Below are positions 33,189 through 43,694 of a stretch of DNA of 64,000 bases, piece by piece. A program made the translations under genes and the position numbers. The notes beneath the pieces were generated by a model. The model was not told the origin of the DNA. It searched no databases and saw only the letters and a program-made list of their open reading frames with translations. How positions within the stretch are numbered: the stretch's first letter is position 1; each line of letters opens with the position of its first letter. Source of the DNA: Fasciola hepatica (lineage: Eukaryota; Platyhelminthes; Trematoda; Plagiorchiida; Fasciolidae); the NCBI GenBank assembly GCA_948099385.1, contig CANUEZ040000024.1, positions 20,906,001 through 20,970,000 on the forward strand, given 5' to 3'.

Positions 33189-34030
33189 TTATTTTGTTTC
33201 TTGAGTAGATAACTTTCCAGCCATGTGCGCTGTGGCGGATACTACGTAGTCTTCAGAGCTGTCAGTATCGATAAGAGCCTGTAGAACAATCCCGCTTACT
33301 TGAGTGCTAGTGACAGCACTGCGCGGAAAAGTTGGTACAGTAGCAATTGCTATTGAAGAAAGGAAAGGATTCAACGCCGAAACAACGTGCTTGCGCACAG
33401 CACTAGATCTGCAGACTGAAAGTGCCTTTTTGCCGCAAAGCTAGCATATTATATCTTTTGCCGGGCTATTGACACGAGGATGCTTTTTGCTAGAAATCGG
33501 GTCCTTGGAACAAGGCGATTCAGTCAGTTTGGCCGTGTCGGGATCCATTGTAAGTGGACGAAAGTGAATGGATGATAAGGAAACCTCATTCATGTTAGAC
33601 TACTGTCCATTTCCAGGGCTCTCACCTTCTCAAGGGCTGTTCTCGGATCGAGAGATTCATGTTCCAATAAACTCTGACAAATTTGACTACGGTAAAAACC
33701 AGGGATAACTACACTCCTTATGAAGTTATCACGACTGTAATATGCCATATGGATTTGAAAATTACACTCCGCCAATAATTTCTACTTCTGTAGACGCTTA
33801 TCGAGATTTTGTCCCACTTCTTGCTTGCAAGTCGATAGTAAATAGGGCGCAAACACCTCGTTCTTTGAGCGTACGTACAGAGACAACGGTACTTGTAGCT
33901 GGCTCGTACGTATTACACACCGCGATATATTCGTAAAGGGATGAAGAAACGTATCCTACCAACGTATCAAGCTTGTTGAGTCTATGATATTCGATAGGGG
34001 TTACGGACATCAGTGGGTCCACTTTCATGA
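33189..34030 (-). pseudogene. Gypsy-type gag, zinc knuckle and protease remnant
   Basis: On the minus strand broken frames give, in order, a gag part (DTLVGYVS, YEYIAVCNTY, then CNFQIHMAYYSRDNFIRS and LLEHESLDPRTALEKVRALE), a knuckle-like C-x2-C at about 33440 with a stop inside it, and a protease start with ALIDTDSSEDYV, where the catalytic DTG has become DTD. This is the gag-protease order of another Gypsy lineage, different from the CsRn1-like element. No pol was seen downstream. Confidence 0.6.
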
Positions 34031-34639
34031 AACATTTGGAGTGCTAGGTTCAGCATCGAAACTTTCGGGTCGGAAGAATCGTTCCATAGCTTCGGAGTGT
34101 TTTGAAGTGAATACATTGTTGTAGCTAGTGAAAGACTTCTCACAAAAGAAACACTTAGACAGCTGGCTATGTTGAGTAAATAAGCCGGAGCCTTGATCCA
34201 GGATTTATTCATTTCAAAACTGCGGTACACTAGCTGAAATAGGAAGAATAAAAATAATTTTAGAAAGCACGTAAACAGAAAGTTTATGGCAATTATTAAG
34301 GTGCGAAGATAATTTGCTCTAATCTCATCCGCCCTTCCCAACGGAATTTGCCTTTTGCGCTAATACACCTGTAGGACAGCCCTCTAGTCCCACACTACCT
34401 AAACTGCTACAATACCGGTACAGCCGGATATGGCGATTGGCCAGCTTTGCAGATTCAAAAGCGTGAAATCTAGAGGTAGAATCTAATCTCTGCATGTTGA
34501 TCTTCCTACAGAAACCAATGATCGGCCTCACTTCATCAAGTTCAGTCTCAAAAGAAGGGAATGTTTACAATAACCATGTATATTGTTGAAAAAACGTCCC
34601 TTTATTCAGGGTCTCTTTGAGCCAGCAGTTGATTAATTA

Positions 34640-35826
34640 ACTGTAGTTTCATGCTGCAAGCTCATGTGAGAGGATGACAGTGCCATCCTGGACATGGAAC
34701 GAGCAAGGCACTGTTTTGAGGTCTATGTCCGGACGTCGTAAGATATGTCTAAACCACTGCAATCGTCGGCGTTGGAGGAATACTGACAAGCTTTTCGATG
34801 TCGAAGCACTGTTGTCTCATTGTCTCATTTGAAAGTTTTACGTGCCAAGCCACTTTCAGTACCCGTCGCAGACACCAATGGTCAAACACTTCCAGCTTTC
34901 TTATGTCCTAGTGTCCTAGTGGCCACGTCCAGCAACCGTAGGTCAGTATTGGACGGATAGCAGCCCGGAAGAAGCGGACTTTGTTCCGGAGGCTGACTTC
35001 CTTGTACACCCAGGGTACACTGCGAAACTGGAGAAATGCAATCCTGACATTGTCAATGAGCAACTTGACTTCATCTTTGGCCTGACCCTTCGGGAGAATT
35101 GTGGAGCCCAGATATTTGAACGCCGGGATGTGTTCAATTTGTTCGCCGTTCAAGTATACCGAGATAATGAACTGTGTAGTGCATGTCGAAAGGATCTTGG
35201 TCTTCAACCTATTGATTTCTAGACCCATGGATTTCCCTCAAGATTCTACACCATTGAGAATCAGTTTTAAGGCAGTTGAACTATCTCCAAGGATGACAAT
35301 ATCGTCTGCGAATTCAATGTCGGCAAGGAAAGCATAAGCGCCCAGCTGAATATCAGGGTAATCACTGAGCGCCTGACGCATTATCCAATGGACGGTGCAG
35401 ATGGTCAGCACTGGCTACAAGGGACAGCTTTGTCTAATACCGGAGTTGAGGGAGAAGTCACTGGACTCCTCTCTGTAGATGCATACTCTTGTGCGCGTAC
35501 TTGTGTAGTATGACCTCTTGAGACAAAAGCTCTTGGGGCATTCCATCCGCTTGTAGTGTGGTCCATAAAAATTGTCTGTCAACTGAGTCAAGGGCAGCCC
35601 GAAAAACAATAAAGCAAGCTGCAGTCGGTTGCTGGATCTTGTACCAATGTTCTAATACTCGATGAAGGGTGAATATTTGGTTCAAGCACCCTCTGCCACG
35701 GCGAAAGCCTTCTTGATTTTGGCGTGTGCGCGCGTCCCGCACCACTGAGAAACGGTTCAACAAAAGCGCGGAGAATATTTTTGCGGCCATCTCGATTAAA
35801 CTGATGCCATGGTAGTTAGCGCACAC
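34640..35826 (-). pseudogene. RTE-like reverse transcriptase, second lineage
   Basis: Blocks seen on the minus strand: NYHGISLIEMAAKIF, FRRGRGCLNQIFTLHRVLE, CFIVFRAALDSVDRQFLW, where the first catalytic aspartate appears as V, then in other frames EFADDIVILGD (FADD box) near 35290. The thumb follows (KYLGSTILPKGQA, RFFRAAIRPILTYGCWTW) at 35228-34908, and further C-terminal coding to about 34640 in broken frames. The lost catalytic residue and the frame breaks make it inactive. Confidence 0.75.
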
Positions 35827-36028
35827 AGTCTTGGTGTCTCTTTGGAAGAGGGAGTAAAATTGAAGTCCTTCAGTTCACTGGGAATTGTTCTTTTGCCAAG
35901 ATTGAGCAAAACAGAGTGTGCAATGGCTCCAACAGTGTCGAAAGACTATTTATATATCTCCGGCGCGATACCATCTTCTCCAGGGGATTTCCGGCTCTTC
36001 AGCTTCTGAATTACATCGGTGAAGTTAC

Positions 36029-37449
36029 CTAACTCAGTGGGTTGTTATTACCGTCATAGATCTCGCTCTGGGTTGTTAAGATTGGGTTCACAGTGCTTGC
36101 CGCGGCACGGTTCAGCAGACAATCGAAGTGTTCGGTCCACCGCTGCATCTTTTTTGCCTGCTTAGGAGTGAGCAGCCCGGCAGCACCACAAAAGAGGAGT
36201 TCTGCCGAATGTCGCTTACCGGATGCAGTGTGGATTAGACGGGAGAGCTTTGAGAAGTCACCGAAATTAGTCGTAGTCTCCATTTTTCCATGATTTCGGT
36301 CCAGTAGTTGTTGCGGTCGATCCTGGCCGAACGGGTGACTTTTCGTTGGATATGACGGGAGTCCGGGTGACCGTTTAGGCGGGGATCTTTAGCTTTTTCG
36401 ATTAATTGGAAAGTCGCCACTGGCATTCAGTCTTTCTGTCGTCGTCGCGTAAAGCCCAGTTTATCTAAAGCGGATCGTTAGACCGATGCCTTAAGTGAAT
36501 TCCACCTATGAATGTGGTGGCTAGATGGGAGGCACTAGCGTCTGAGACCGCTTGGCGCTTTCTCGGGGATCCTAGCGCCACTGTGTTAACCCACTCCGGG
36601 CACAGTTTTTGCGGTGATTCACTAGGTGGCTCTTCAAGTGTTCACGGACGAGGGTGTAGTCGGTGCCGTCCTTGTTACCAGTCTCCGCGCCTTGGCAGGA
36701 CCCGCAATGTCCAATCGAAGGTGACCAGCGTGACCGTATGAGAATGTTATCAATTTGGTGCGCTATGTGACAATCATTAGAGTACCACATTAGCAAGTAC
36801 TTCCTGGGATGTTGAAAGCGGGTGTTGGTGATGGTTAGGCTGTTGATATCTGCAAAGTTGACGAGGCGTTCACTATTGCTACACTGCTGTCTGAGATCAT
36901 ACCTTCCCAAAATGTGTCTAGTTGCTTGGGTGGAGGCACCAGTGAGGCGTTCCAGGAGAATGTCACATTTCGGGACGTTGTTTGTCACCTCTTGTAACCT
37001 GTTGAGGAACTCGTCCTTGGCCGCTTCTTTGGTTGCAGGTGTCGGAGCATAGACCGCAACAACCGATACGCTCAAGGGCGAGCAGCGCGAAAAAGAGCTT
37101 AGGTGATCCGAGAGGATATCGGGTTCGATGAAAGCAGTGTTTTGTTAGCCTTGTTGCTGACAGCTACCGCGACGCCGTAGAGATCAGAGCTGTCCATGGG
37201 CTCGCTGTGAAGGAGATGGTATCTGTCCTCTGCCCCAGGAGTCTTTATACACCGGATGCCAGGATTTGGCAGCCGAACTTCGGAGTGACATGCTATTTCG
37301 ATGCGATAGTGATATGGCGCTCTTGCGGTGATGGCTTGGCTTCCGATGCCAAAGAGTATTCTCACGTTCCAGCAGGCGATTTGGATGTGGTTTCGCGTCT
37401 TAAGGCCCCCAGCTAACATATTGGTCACCACGGCCTCGGTAGAGGTCAC
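36029..37449 (-). pseudogene. RTE-like endonuclease and linker, second lineage
   Basis: The endonuclease start IACWNVRILFG and CHSEVRLPNPG (with E) lie at 37449-37099. In the next frame come VVAVYAPTPATKEAAK, a degraded LLERLTGAST block where GDWNA is expected, QIDNILIRSRW and VREHLKSHL. The linker frame 36426-36029 has a basic helical stretch. The catalytic D of the GDWN block is missing here, while the sister copy at 57161-56909 keeps GDWNAL. Confidence 0.7.
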
Positions 37450-37800
37450 CTAGACCCGAGGGTCCATGCAACTCTGTTAATTGGACGGATTTCCTTGGTA
37501 GCCGTTGAATCTCAGCAGATCTAATCCATCTATGTAGGAATATCTGTCTTTGCATGATAGGCGCCGTCTCATTGAGGTTTCTAGACCTTGATTACCCTTC
37601 ACCTGGTTTGGCCAGCCTGTCGAGCGGTTTGCTGGGGTGTGGCTGCTGATGCATGCCTCAGCTTCGTGGAGCCCCAGGTGAGAGTTTGGCGAGTGATCGG
37701 GACCAAAGAGGTGGAAGGCACCCCGAGGGGCACGACTGTCTACCAACACAGAGCTGCTGCCCCTCAGATACCCCATAAAGCCCCAGCAGTGCAATCATCT

Positions 37801-39074
37801 TTCAATTTTTTGGTCATCCCTCTCCCACCAATGCATCCGACCACAGCAGTAATGACCTCATGGTCCCATCAAACTTGGTGACAAAGTATAGCTTTTTGCC
37901 TCCCGCCGTGACGACCGGGTTCATCATCGGGTTGGGGAGACCGTTATCCGATCGAGAGGCGTGTATAGATGCCAGAATAATAAAACCCACCTAAATTGAT
38001 TCGTATGTTTTGGGTGTTAAAATCCAGCCCTGTGGTTGCTTTTTGAAGTTTGCTTATGCGAAAAGTAAACCAAACATTTCTACGTAGTTATTAAGATTAC
38101 TCAGAAAAGCCTGCAACTCACCGGAGTCAGCGATGCCAAAACATTCAAGGTTAGATGATTTTCTACTTGGCCGTATGTGGAAGCTACATCTTTCATAGAC
38201 ACAACCTTTCTTTCTTGATCTGAAAGTGGTGTTCGACTGAGTTAACTGCTAGAGGAATTCACTTCACTTTTTCAAGCAACTGCATACGATCACCCAAAGG
38301 TGAGTTTTCGCTAAAGGCGATTTTTTTTATCTCTGTTCACCACGAGAAACGGTGTTCGTCAAGGTTGTTTTCACTCTTTTCGACTTTGTGATTGAGATGG
38401 TTTTGTGAATTCCAGCATCGATCTTTGCTCAGACAGTTTTTGTATTTTCTATTACATGTTTGCGCATGAGTGCAGTGGAAGTAGTATATACCCCATGGCG
38501 ATAAAGGCCCACTGCACTATTAGGGATAACCGGCAACTACACCCTAAGACTTGGAGTGGAGAACCACATAAGATCCCAGTAGGTCAGGTGTGGTAACGAG
38601 CCGAACGACAATGGATTACTGTACACTATCTGAATTAGAATACATGAGTAATGTTGTGCTTGTAAGGGAAAATGCAGTTCAGCTCAGTCCAACCACCAAC
38701 CTCGCACTTCTGTTTTCTGCTTTTAGTTGTTACCTCCCGGCATCGTTGAGTTGAAGGCGGAATGAATAGAAGCATATGGTGAAAAAGAGCCGAAAACAAA
38801 GTAATAAACGGAAATGACAATAACAACAAAAGACCCCGAATGCAAGCACGCTACTGGCCGTGATTTCTATCTATATCTTCTATTTTTTTACCCAGTGAGT
38901 GGGTCAAACTCCTGAACACCAACCCGGAAGTCTCACACGCCTTAATTCGTCAAGGATACTGGTGAAGGTTTTCAAACAATTTCGCTATGTCATGGACTGA
39001 CCGCTTCGGCCCACCTTCCATCTGCTACCTGCCTTGGAGAACAGGTTACGTCGAGGAAGTCTATTGGTAGGCAT
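37801..39074. other. No recognisable gene
   Basis: The left 150 bases may still belong to the 5' end of the second-lineage RTE. The remainder shows only short open frames without motifs. Confidence 0.35.
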
Positions 39075-39487
39075 GTTTAACTTCGTTATCGACGGATAAC
39101 GGAGAATGCCTAGCGAAATCTTCCGGATATGGGCATCGGACTAGCAAATGGTGATAAGCTATTCGACCTAGACTACGCCGACGACCTTGTCTGCTTGTTC
39201 GAATGCACGGAACATGCGCAGCTTGCACCAGATGGACTCAAAAGAGCTTTAGCTTCACTCGGCATGCGTTTCGCAACTTTAAAGTGTTAAGTGATGTTGC
39301 AAGACTGGATGTCAACGGTTCCGAGCTTGATGCTCATTGGGGAGGTGCTGACAGTTGTCGATCGCATCACTTATCTCGGTAGCAGCGTGACGACGGATGG
39401 GAGCACGGAAGTAGAGGTGAACACGCGTATATCCAAGGCTCGAGGGGCGTACACTGGGCTGAAGCACTTGTGGCGCTGGCCGAAAGT
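39075..39487 (+). pseudogene. Internal fragment of RTE reverse transcriptase
   Basis: Matches the YADD-to-thumb region of the 26414 frame: DLDYADDLVCLFECTEHAQ, then after a stop LQDWMSTVPSLMLIG, RITYLGSSVTTDGSTEVEVN and GLKHLWRWP. Both ends stop abruptly and there is no 3' tail, so it is a fragment left by deletion or rearrangement, not a simple 5'-truncated insertion. Confidence 0.75.
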
Positions 39488-39599
39488 GATTGGTTTCTAA
39501 CGAAGTTGGTATTTATGTTGTGTTAGAAGGAATTTCAAAGTTCAGTGAGATTGAAGAAGTTAGTATGCAGACAGTGAATTTCGACGAGGGTGATGTGCA

Positions 39600-39870
39600 C
39601 GAGGACTAAGTACATGGAGGTATGTGACCAACTGGTACTTCGATTCACCTGGTATGACCCAAGGAAAGGGCAACAAGCCCAGAGTTCCGACGGTTGCCAA
39701 TAGAGGATGAGATGTCAGTAGACGGTAATCCAATCTCGTCCGGCTCGTTTCCACTCCTGACCTATTGGGACCTTATGTAGCTCTCCGTCATTTCGGGTCT
39801 CAGGGTCTGATTGTCGGTTATCCGTAACAGTGCCTATAGGGAATACCTCTTCCTCTGCATTCATAATCGA
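39600..39870. repeat. SINE-like unit related to the one near 61.2 kb
   Basis: The word CCTGACCTATTGGGAC at 39756-39771 corresponds to CCTGACCTGTTGGGAC at 61260-61275. A TAACAGTGC word, then an AATACCTCTTCCTCTGC-type block, follow in the same order in both places. Preceding sequence has the feel of a tRNA-like head but its boxes are poor here. Boundaries are uncertain. Confidence 0.4.
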
Positions 39871-40142
39871 GCATGTACTAAAAAACGACGAATGGCCAAT
39901 AGTGTTTATTGAAGCAGTGTACTCTCTCGATCACGTCCGAAAGTTAGAGCAACACCGGACAAAAAGGGAGCTAAGATTCAGTCATTCGCAAACAGACGGT
40001 CAAAAGTGTTTTTCAATAGCCGGGAACCAATCACCGTTAGAACAAGTAGACAAACAACAAACAGCCCTGTGGCACTGAATAATATGTGAACTGCCTAGAG
40101 CTAATTAATAATCAGTTGCGTTTTTCTAGAATAATTCTTATT

Positions 40143-40151
40143 AGTGCATTT
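40143..40151 (+). repeat. Target-site duplication, left copy, of the second RTE
   Basis: AGTGCATTT at 40143-40151 recurs exactly at 43686-43694, right after the GAT tail. The first base of similarity with the other RTE copy is 40152. Confidence 0.85.
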
Positions 40152-41315
40152 GTGTCTGGACGCCCTAGCAGTACCCGTACAACATCTCCCATGAACTGCA
40201 CGAATACAAAGAATTCCATACTGTATCGGTCGTCGCGCAGGCTAATCAGGACCGCGCTGCCCATTGCATCGAGCGGGGTGGGTAGTGATAAGTGGGCTAC
40301 TGCTCAGAGTTCCCTCTCTTTTACTCAACCTTTTTCTTCTGTCACTAACCACCCCTCCTTGCCCCATATATCCACCCATAATGCTGCCACTGATAACACG
40401 GCCGATACTCGCAACGATTCACTGTCAAATAGTGTCGGGAATAATCCTCTGTCTGGTAACTCACATTTTCTCAAGCCCCGTCAGCCTCTGAATCTCGGCT
40501 CCTTCAACGTGCGTACACTCATGCAGGCCGGTCAGCAGGCGTGCCTAGCCCTCACATTAGATTCTGTGAAGATTGATGTCTGCTGCTTAAGTGAAACGCG
40601 TATCCAGGATTCGAGCAGTGTAATTCAACTAACTGCTCCAGGTATCTCATCGAGGTATTTTTTGCGCACCTCAGGAGACGAAGTAGCTAGAACTGTGGGT
40701 CAACGTGGTGTAGGAATTGTCTTGACTGGCAAGGCTGAGGCTGCCCTTTTAGACTATATCCCTGTTTACAGTCGTTTTTGTGGTGTGAGATTCCAAGGGT
40801 CAGTTGGCGTTCGAAAGGATAGTTGTATTTAGCGCAATTTGTTTGTGATCTCGGCGTGCGCCCCAACAGACTGCAGCTCAGACTTGCAGAAAGATGAGTT
40901 CTATGATGAACTCGTCACCCTTGTTTGCAGCAGCAAGGGTTCTGACATTGTAGTGCTAGCTGGTGACTTAAATGCACAAGTTGGCAAACTCAGTGCGTCA
41001 GAAGCTTGTTTAGGTGGGCGTTGTGCTTTACCCCTTGAGCGTACAGATAATAGGGATAGACTTCTCCAGTTTTGTGCAGACAATTGATTGTTCTTGTCTA
41101 GCACCGATTTCCGATACAGCTCGCGTCGCACAGCGCCGTGGCGTTCTAACTCTACAGGTACTTTGAGTCAAATTGACCCTATCGCCGTAAGCTACCGGTT
41201 GCTCAGTTCTGTTCAGAACTGTAGATCTTACTGGTCCACGTACGTAGAGTCGGACCATGCATTAGTTTTAATGCGATTATCTCTCCAGCTCCATGGTCAT
41301 CGTTGCAAACCGTAA
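40152..41315 (+). pseudogene. RTE endonuclease with three stops
   Basis: In the same frame as the downstream RT, unlike the other copy. Stops are TAG at 40830-40832, TGA at 41085-41087 and TAA at 41313-41315. The blocks LGSFNVRTL, CLSETRI, VLAGDLNAQVG and ESDHALVLM are present; QIDHI has become QIDPI. The last stop is also present in the copy at 24919 at the same place, 12 bases before the RT ATG. Confidence 0.85.
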
Positions 41316-41327
41316 ACCCGATTAGCC

Positions 41328-43481
41328 ATGCAACGTTTGTGTGATCCAGAAGTACGCACCCGTTATGAGCAGAAGTTAGAACATGAGCTAGGATCTACGA
41401 CGAACAGTAATGTAGATGAGCATTGGGCTCATATCAAACAGGCGATGCACGTATCAGCAGGTTTCACCTGTGGTCCCAGATCCGTTGTCCATCAACGACA
41501 CTGGATCTCGCAAGAGTGGCTGAGTATAATGGAGCGAAAGCGTCAGCTCTCGAACCGTAAGGAGATGAATAAGATGCGGAGAAAGCTACAAAGACAAGTT
41601 ACGAAAAGCCTCAGGAATGATTGCGAAAATTGGTGGGTCAAGGTAGCCGAAGAAATGGAAATAGTAGCTGCTTCAGGTAACAGTCAAAGACTGTTCAAAC
41701 TTATTCGTGACACCAGTGGACGGCGAACCCAGGTCAGTGAAACAATATGCGATAGAAATGGAGAGCCCATCCATAGCAAACAGCAAAGGCTTGACCGATG
41801 GGCCGAGTACTTCAAGGAACAGTTAAGCTGGCTGCACGCTAGTGCAGTTACTCCCGTGTCAACAACTGCGACTCCTTGGGTGGTATCACTTGAGCCCCCA
41901 TCGGAAGTAGAAGTAGAGTCATGTATTCGATTACTAAGGTGGGGGAAAGCGGCAGGTCCCGACGAACTTCCTCCAGTTCTTTTCAAACTGGGTGGTGAGG
42001 CGTTGATAAAATCACTTACCGCCGTGCTCCGTGACATTTGGAACGAGGAGCGTATTCCGTTAATATGGAGCGAGTCATTGATTGTTCCCATCTTCAAGAA
42101 GGGAATACGCGATGACTGTAGTAATCATCGTGGGATCAGCTTAATTGCGATAGTCACCAAAGTGTTAACCTTGATTCTGCTGCACCGTCTTACACCGGCT
42201 CGCGAGAGGAATGTACGCGAACAGCAGGCTGGATTCCGCCCAGGTCGAGGATGCATCGACCAGATTTTTACTCTTCGCCGACTACTTGAAACGCGTCACA
42301 CGCACCGCCGACCGACAATAATACTTTTCTTAGACCTGAAAGGCGCCTTCGATTCAGTTGGTCGAACATCGCTTTTCAGTGTTCTTCATCGAAAAGGTAT
42401 GCCCCAGAAGTTCGTGAACCTAATGAGATCATTGTATTCTCATACTTCTGGCCGCGTTAGAGTTTACGGTGAACTATCCGGTCGGTTCGAAACGACCAGT
42501 GGTGTTCGGCAGGGATGCCCTTTGTCTCCATTCCTGTTCAACTTCGTCATGGACGAAATAATGGAGAGTGCGCAGCAAAATCTTCAGGACGTAGGTGTCG
42601 AACTAGGAAATAGTGGAAAGCTATGTGACCTAGATTACGCGGACGACGTTGTCTGCTTGTTCGAATACACGAAACATGCTCAGGGTGCACTAGATAATCT
42701 CGCAAGAGCTGTAGCTCCATTCGGCATGCGCTTTGCACCTTCAAAGTGCAAGGTGATGTTACAAGACTGGACGTCAGCGATTCCGAGCTTGATGCTCGAT
42801 GGGGTGGTGCTGTCAGTTGTCGACCACTTCACCTACCTCGGTAGCTGTTTGACGACGGATGGGAGCACGGTAGTAGAGGTGAACACGCGTATATCCAAGG
42901 CTCGAGGGGCGTACACTGGACTGAAGCACTTGTGGCGCCTACCTGATATTTCACTGAAGTTGAAAGGCCGTGTATACTGTGCTGCAGTGCGTTCAGTTTT
43001 GTTGTATGGTTGCGAAACTTGGAGTCTGCGTGCTGAAGATATTCATCGTCTTGAGGTTTTCGACCATCGATGTTTACGTAGTATCGCTAGGATTGGGTGG
43101 AATAGTCGAGTAAGCAACGATAAGGTCAGAAAGCGAGTATTGGGTACTAATTCAGAGAACGTTTTGTCACAGCGTATCCGGCTTAGTAGACTTCGTTGGT
43201 TGGGACACGTGTTACGTGTGGCAAACACACGTGTACCATACCGTGTCCTATTCTTCGTTCCTCCTAGGAAGTGGAAGAGACCACATGGAGGTCAACAGAT
43301 GACGTGGCAGCGAGGAATGAGGAAATGTACAGCAAACTTAGGAAAAGTAGGTGCTTCACGTTTTCGTGGTTGGGGTCCAAAAGATCCGTCTACCAGTCGA
43401 CTGGAGACACTGAAAAATATGGCAGCGAACCGCGAACAGTGGCGATCGTGTTCTCACTTTCTATCGAATCAGAATGACTGA
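41328..43481 (+). CDS. RTE reverse transcriptase, intact 717-codon frame (second copy)
   Basis: Same length, start and catalytic blocks as the 26414 frame (D336, YADD at 437-440). About two dozen amino-acid differences are visible by eye, mostly in the first 180 and last 200 residues. Changes include EV to EI near residue 110 and several in the C-terminal WGPKD region. No stop or frameshift. The protein could be made if transcribed, but the endonuclease upstream is broken by stops. Confidence 0.92.
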   Translation: MQRLCDPEVRTRYEQKLEHELGSTTNSNVDEHWAHIKQAMHVSAGFTCGPRSVVHQRHWISQEWLSIMERKRQLSNRKEMNKMRRKLQRQVTKSLRNDCENWWVKVAEEMEIVAASGNSQRLFKLIRDTSGRRTQVSETICDRNGEPIHSKQQRLDRWAEYFKEQLSWLHASAVTPVSTTATPWVVSLEPPSEVEVESCIRLLRWGKAAGPDELPPVLFKLGGEALIKSLTAVLRDIWNEERIPLIWSESLIVPIFKKGIRDDCSNHRGISLIAIVTKVLTLILLHRLTPARERNVREQQAGFRPGRGCIDQIFTLRRLLETRHTHRRPTIILFLDLKGAFDSVGRTSLFSVLHRKGMPQKFVNLMRSLYSHTSGRVRVYGELSGRFETTSGVRQGCPLSPFLFNFVMDEIMESAQQNLQDVGVELGNSGKLCDLDYADDVVCLFEYTKHAQGALDNLARAVAPFGMRFAPSKCKVMLQDWTSAIPSLMLDGVVLSVVDHFTYLGSCLTTDGSTVVEVNTRISKARGAYTGLKHLWRLPDISLKLKGRVYCAAVRSVLLYGCETWSLRAEDIHRLEVFDHRCLRSIARIGWNSRVSNDKVRKRVLGTNSENVLSQRIRLSRLRWLGHVLRVANTRVPYRVLFFVPPRKWKRPHGGQQMTWQRGMRKCTANLGKVGASRFRGWGPKDPSTSRLETLKNMAANREQWRSCSHFLSNQND

Positions 43482-43694
43482 TCGATGTGCGTTTGTACAG
43501 TTAGACTGTGTATTCCGTGTGTTGGTTACTAGGGCATTCTTTCCTTTTCCCACCCCTGTAGGTGCACTCCCTGTCCATCTTGTATATTCATACTTTCTAA
43601 TTCAACGTGCAACATGGTGAGAAAGGCAGTGGTCAGTGGGGCTTGCCCTACTGTTTAACGCTGTACGATGATGATGATGATGATGAGTGCATTT

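Larger units (their letters stand above)
34640..37800 (-). mobile_element. Second-lineage RTE-like retrotransposon, copy 1, decayed
   Basis: On the minus strand the 5' UTR (about 37800-37450) is followed by the endonuclease (37449 to about 36572), a linker (36426-36029) and the RT (35826 to about 34640). The 5' UTR shares the TCGAGCGGTTTGC and CAGCTTCGTGG words with that of the 54540-58250 copy. No terminal tail or target-site duplication was identified. Many stops and frameshifts occur. Confidence 0.7.
40152..43685 (+). mobile_element. RTE-like non-LTR retrotransposon, 5'-truncated, close copy of 25237-28766
   Basis: Similarity with the 24919 copy starts at 40152 (equivalent to 25237) and runs to the (GAT)n tail ending at 43685. 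The 5' UTR and first bases are missing, as expected from incomplete reverse transcription. A 9-bp target-site duplication flanks it. Over the RT core the two copies are nearly identical; the endonuclease half differs more. Confidence 0.92.
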
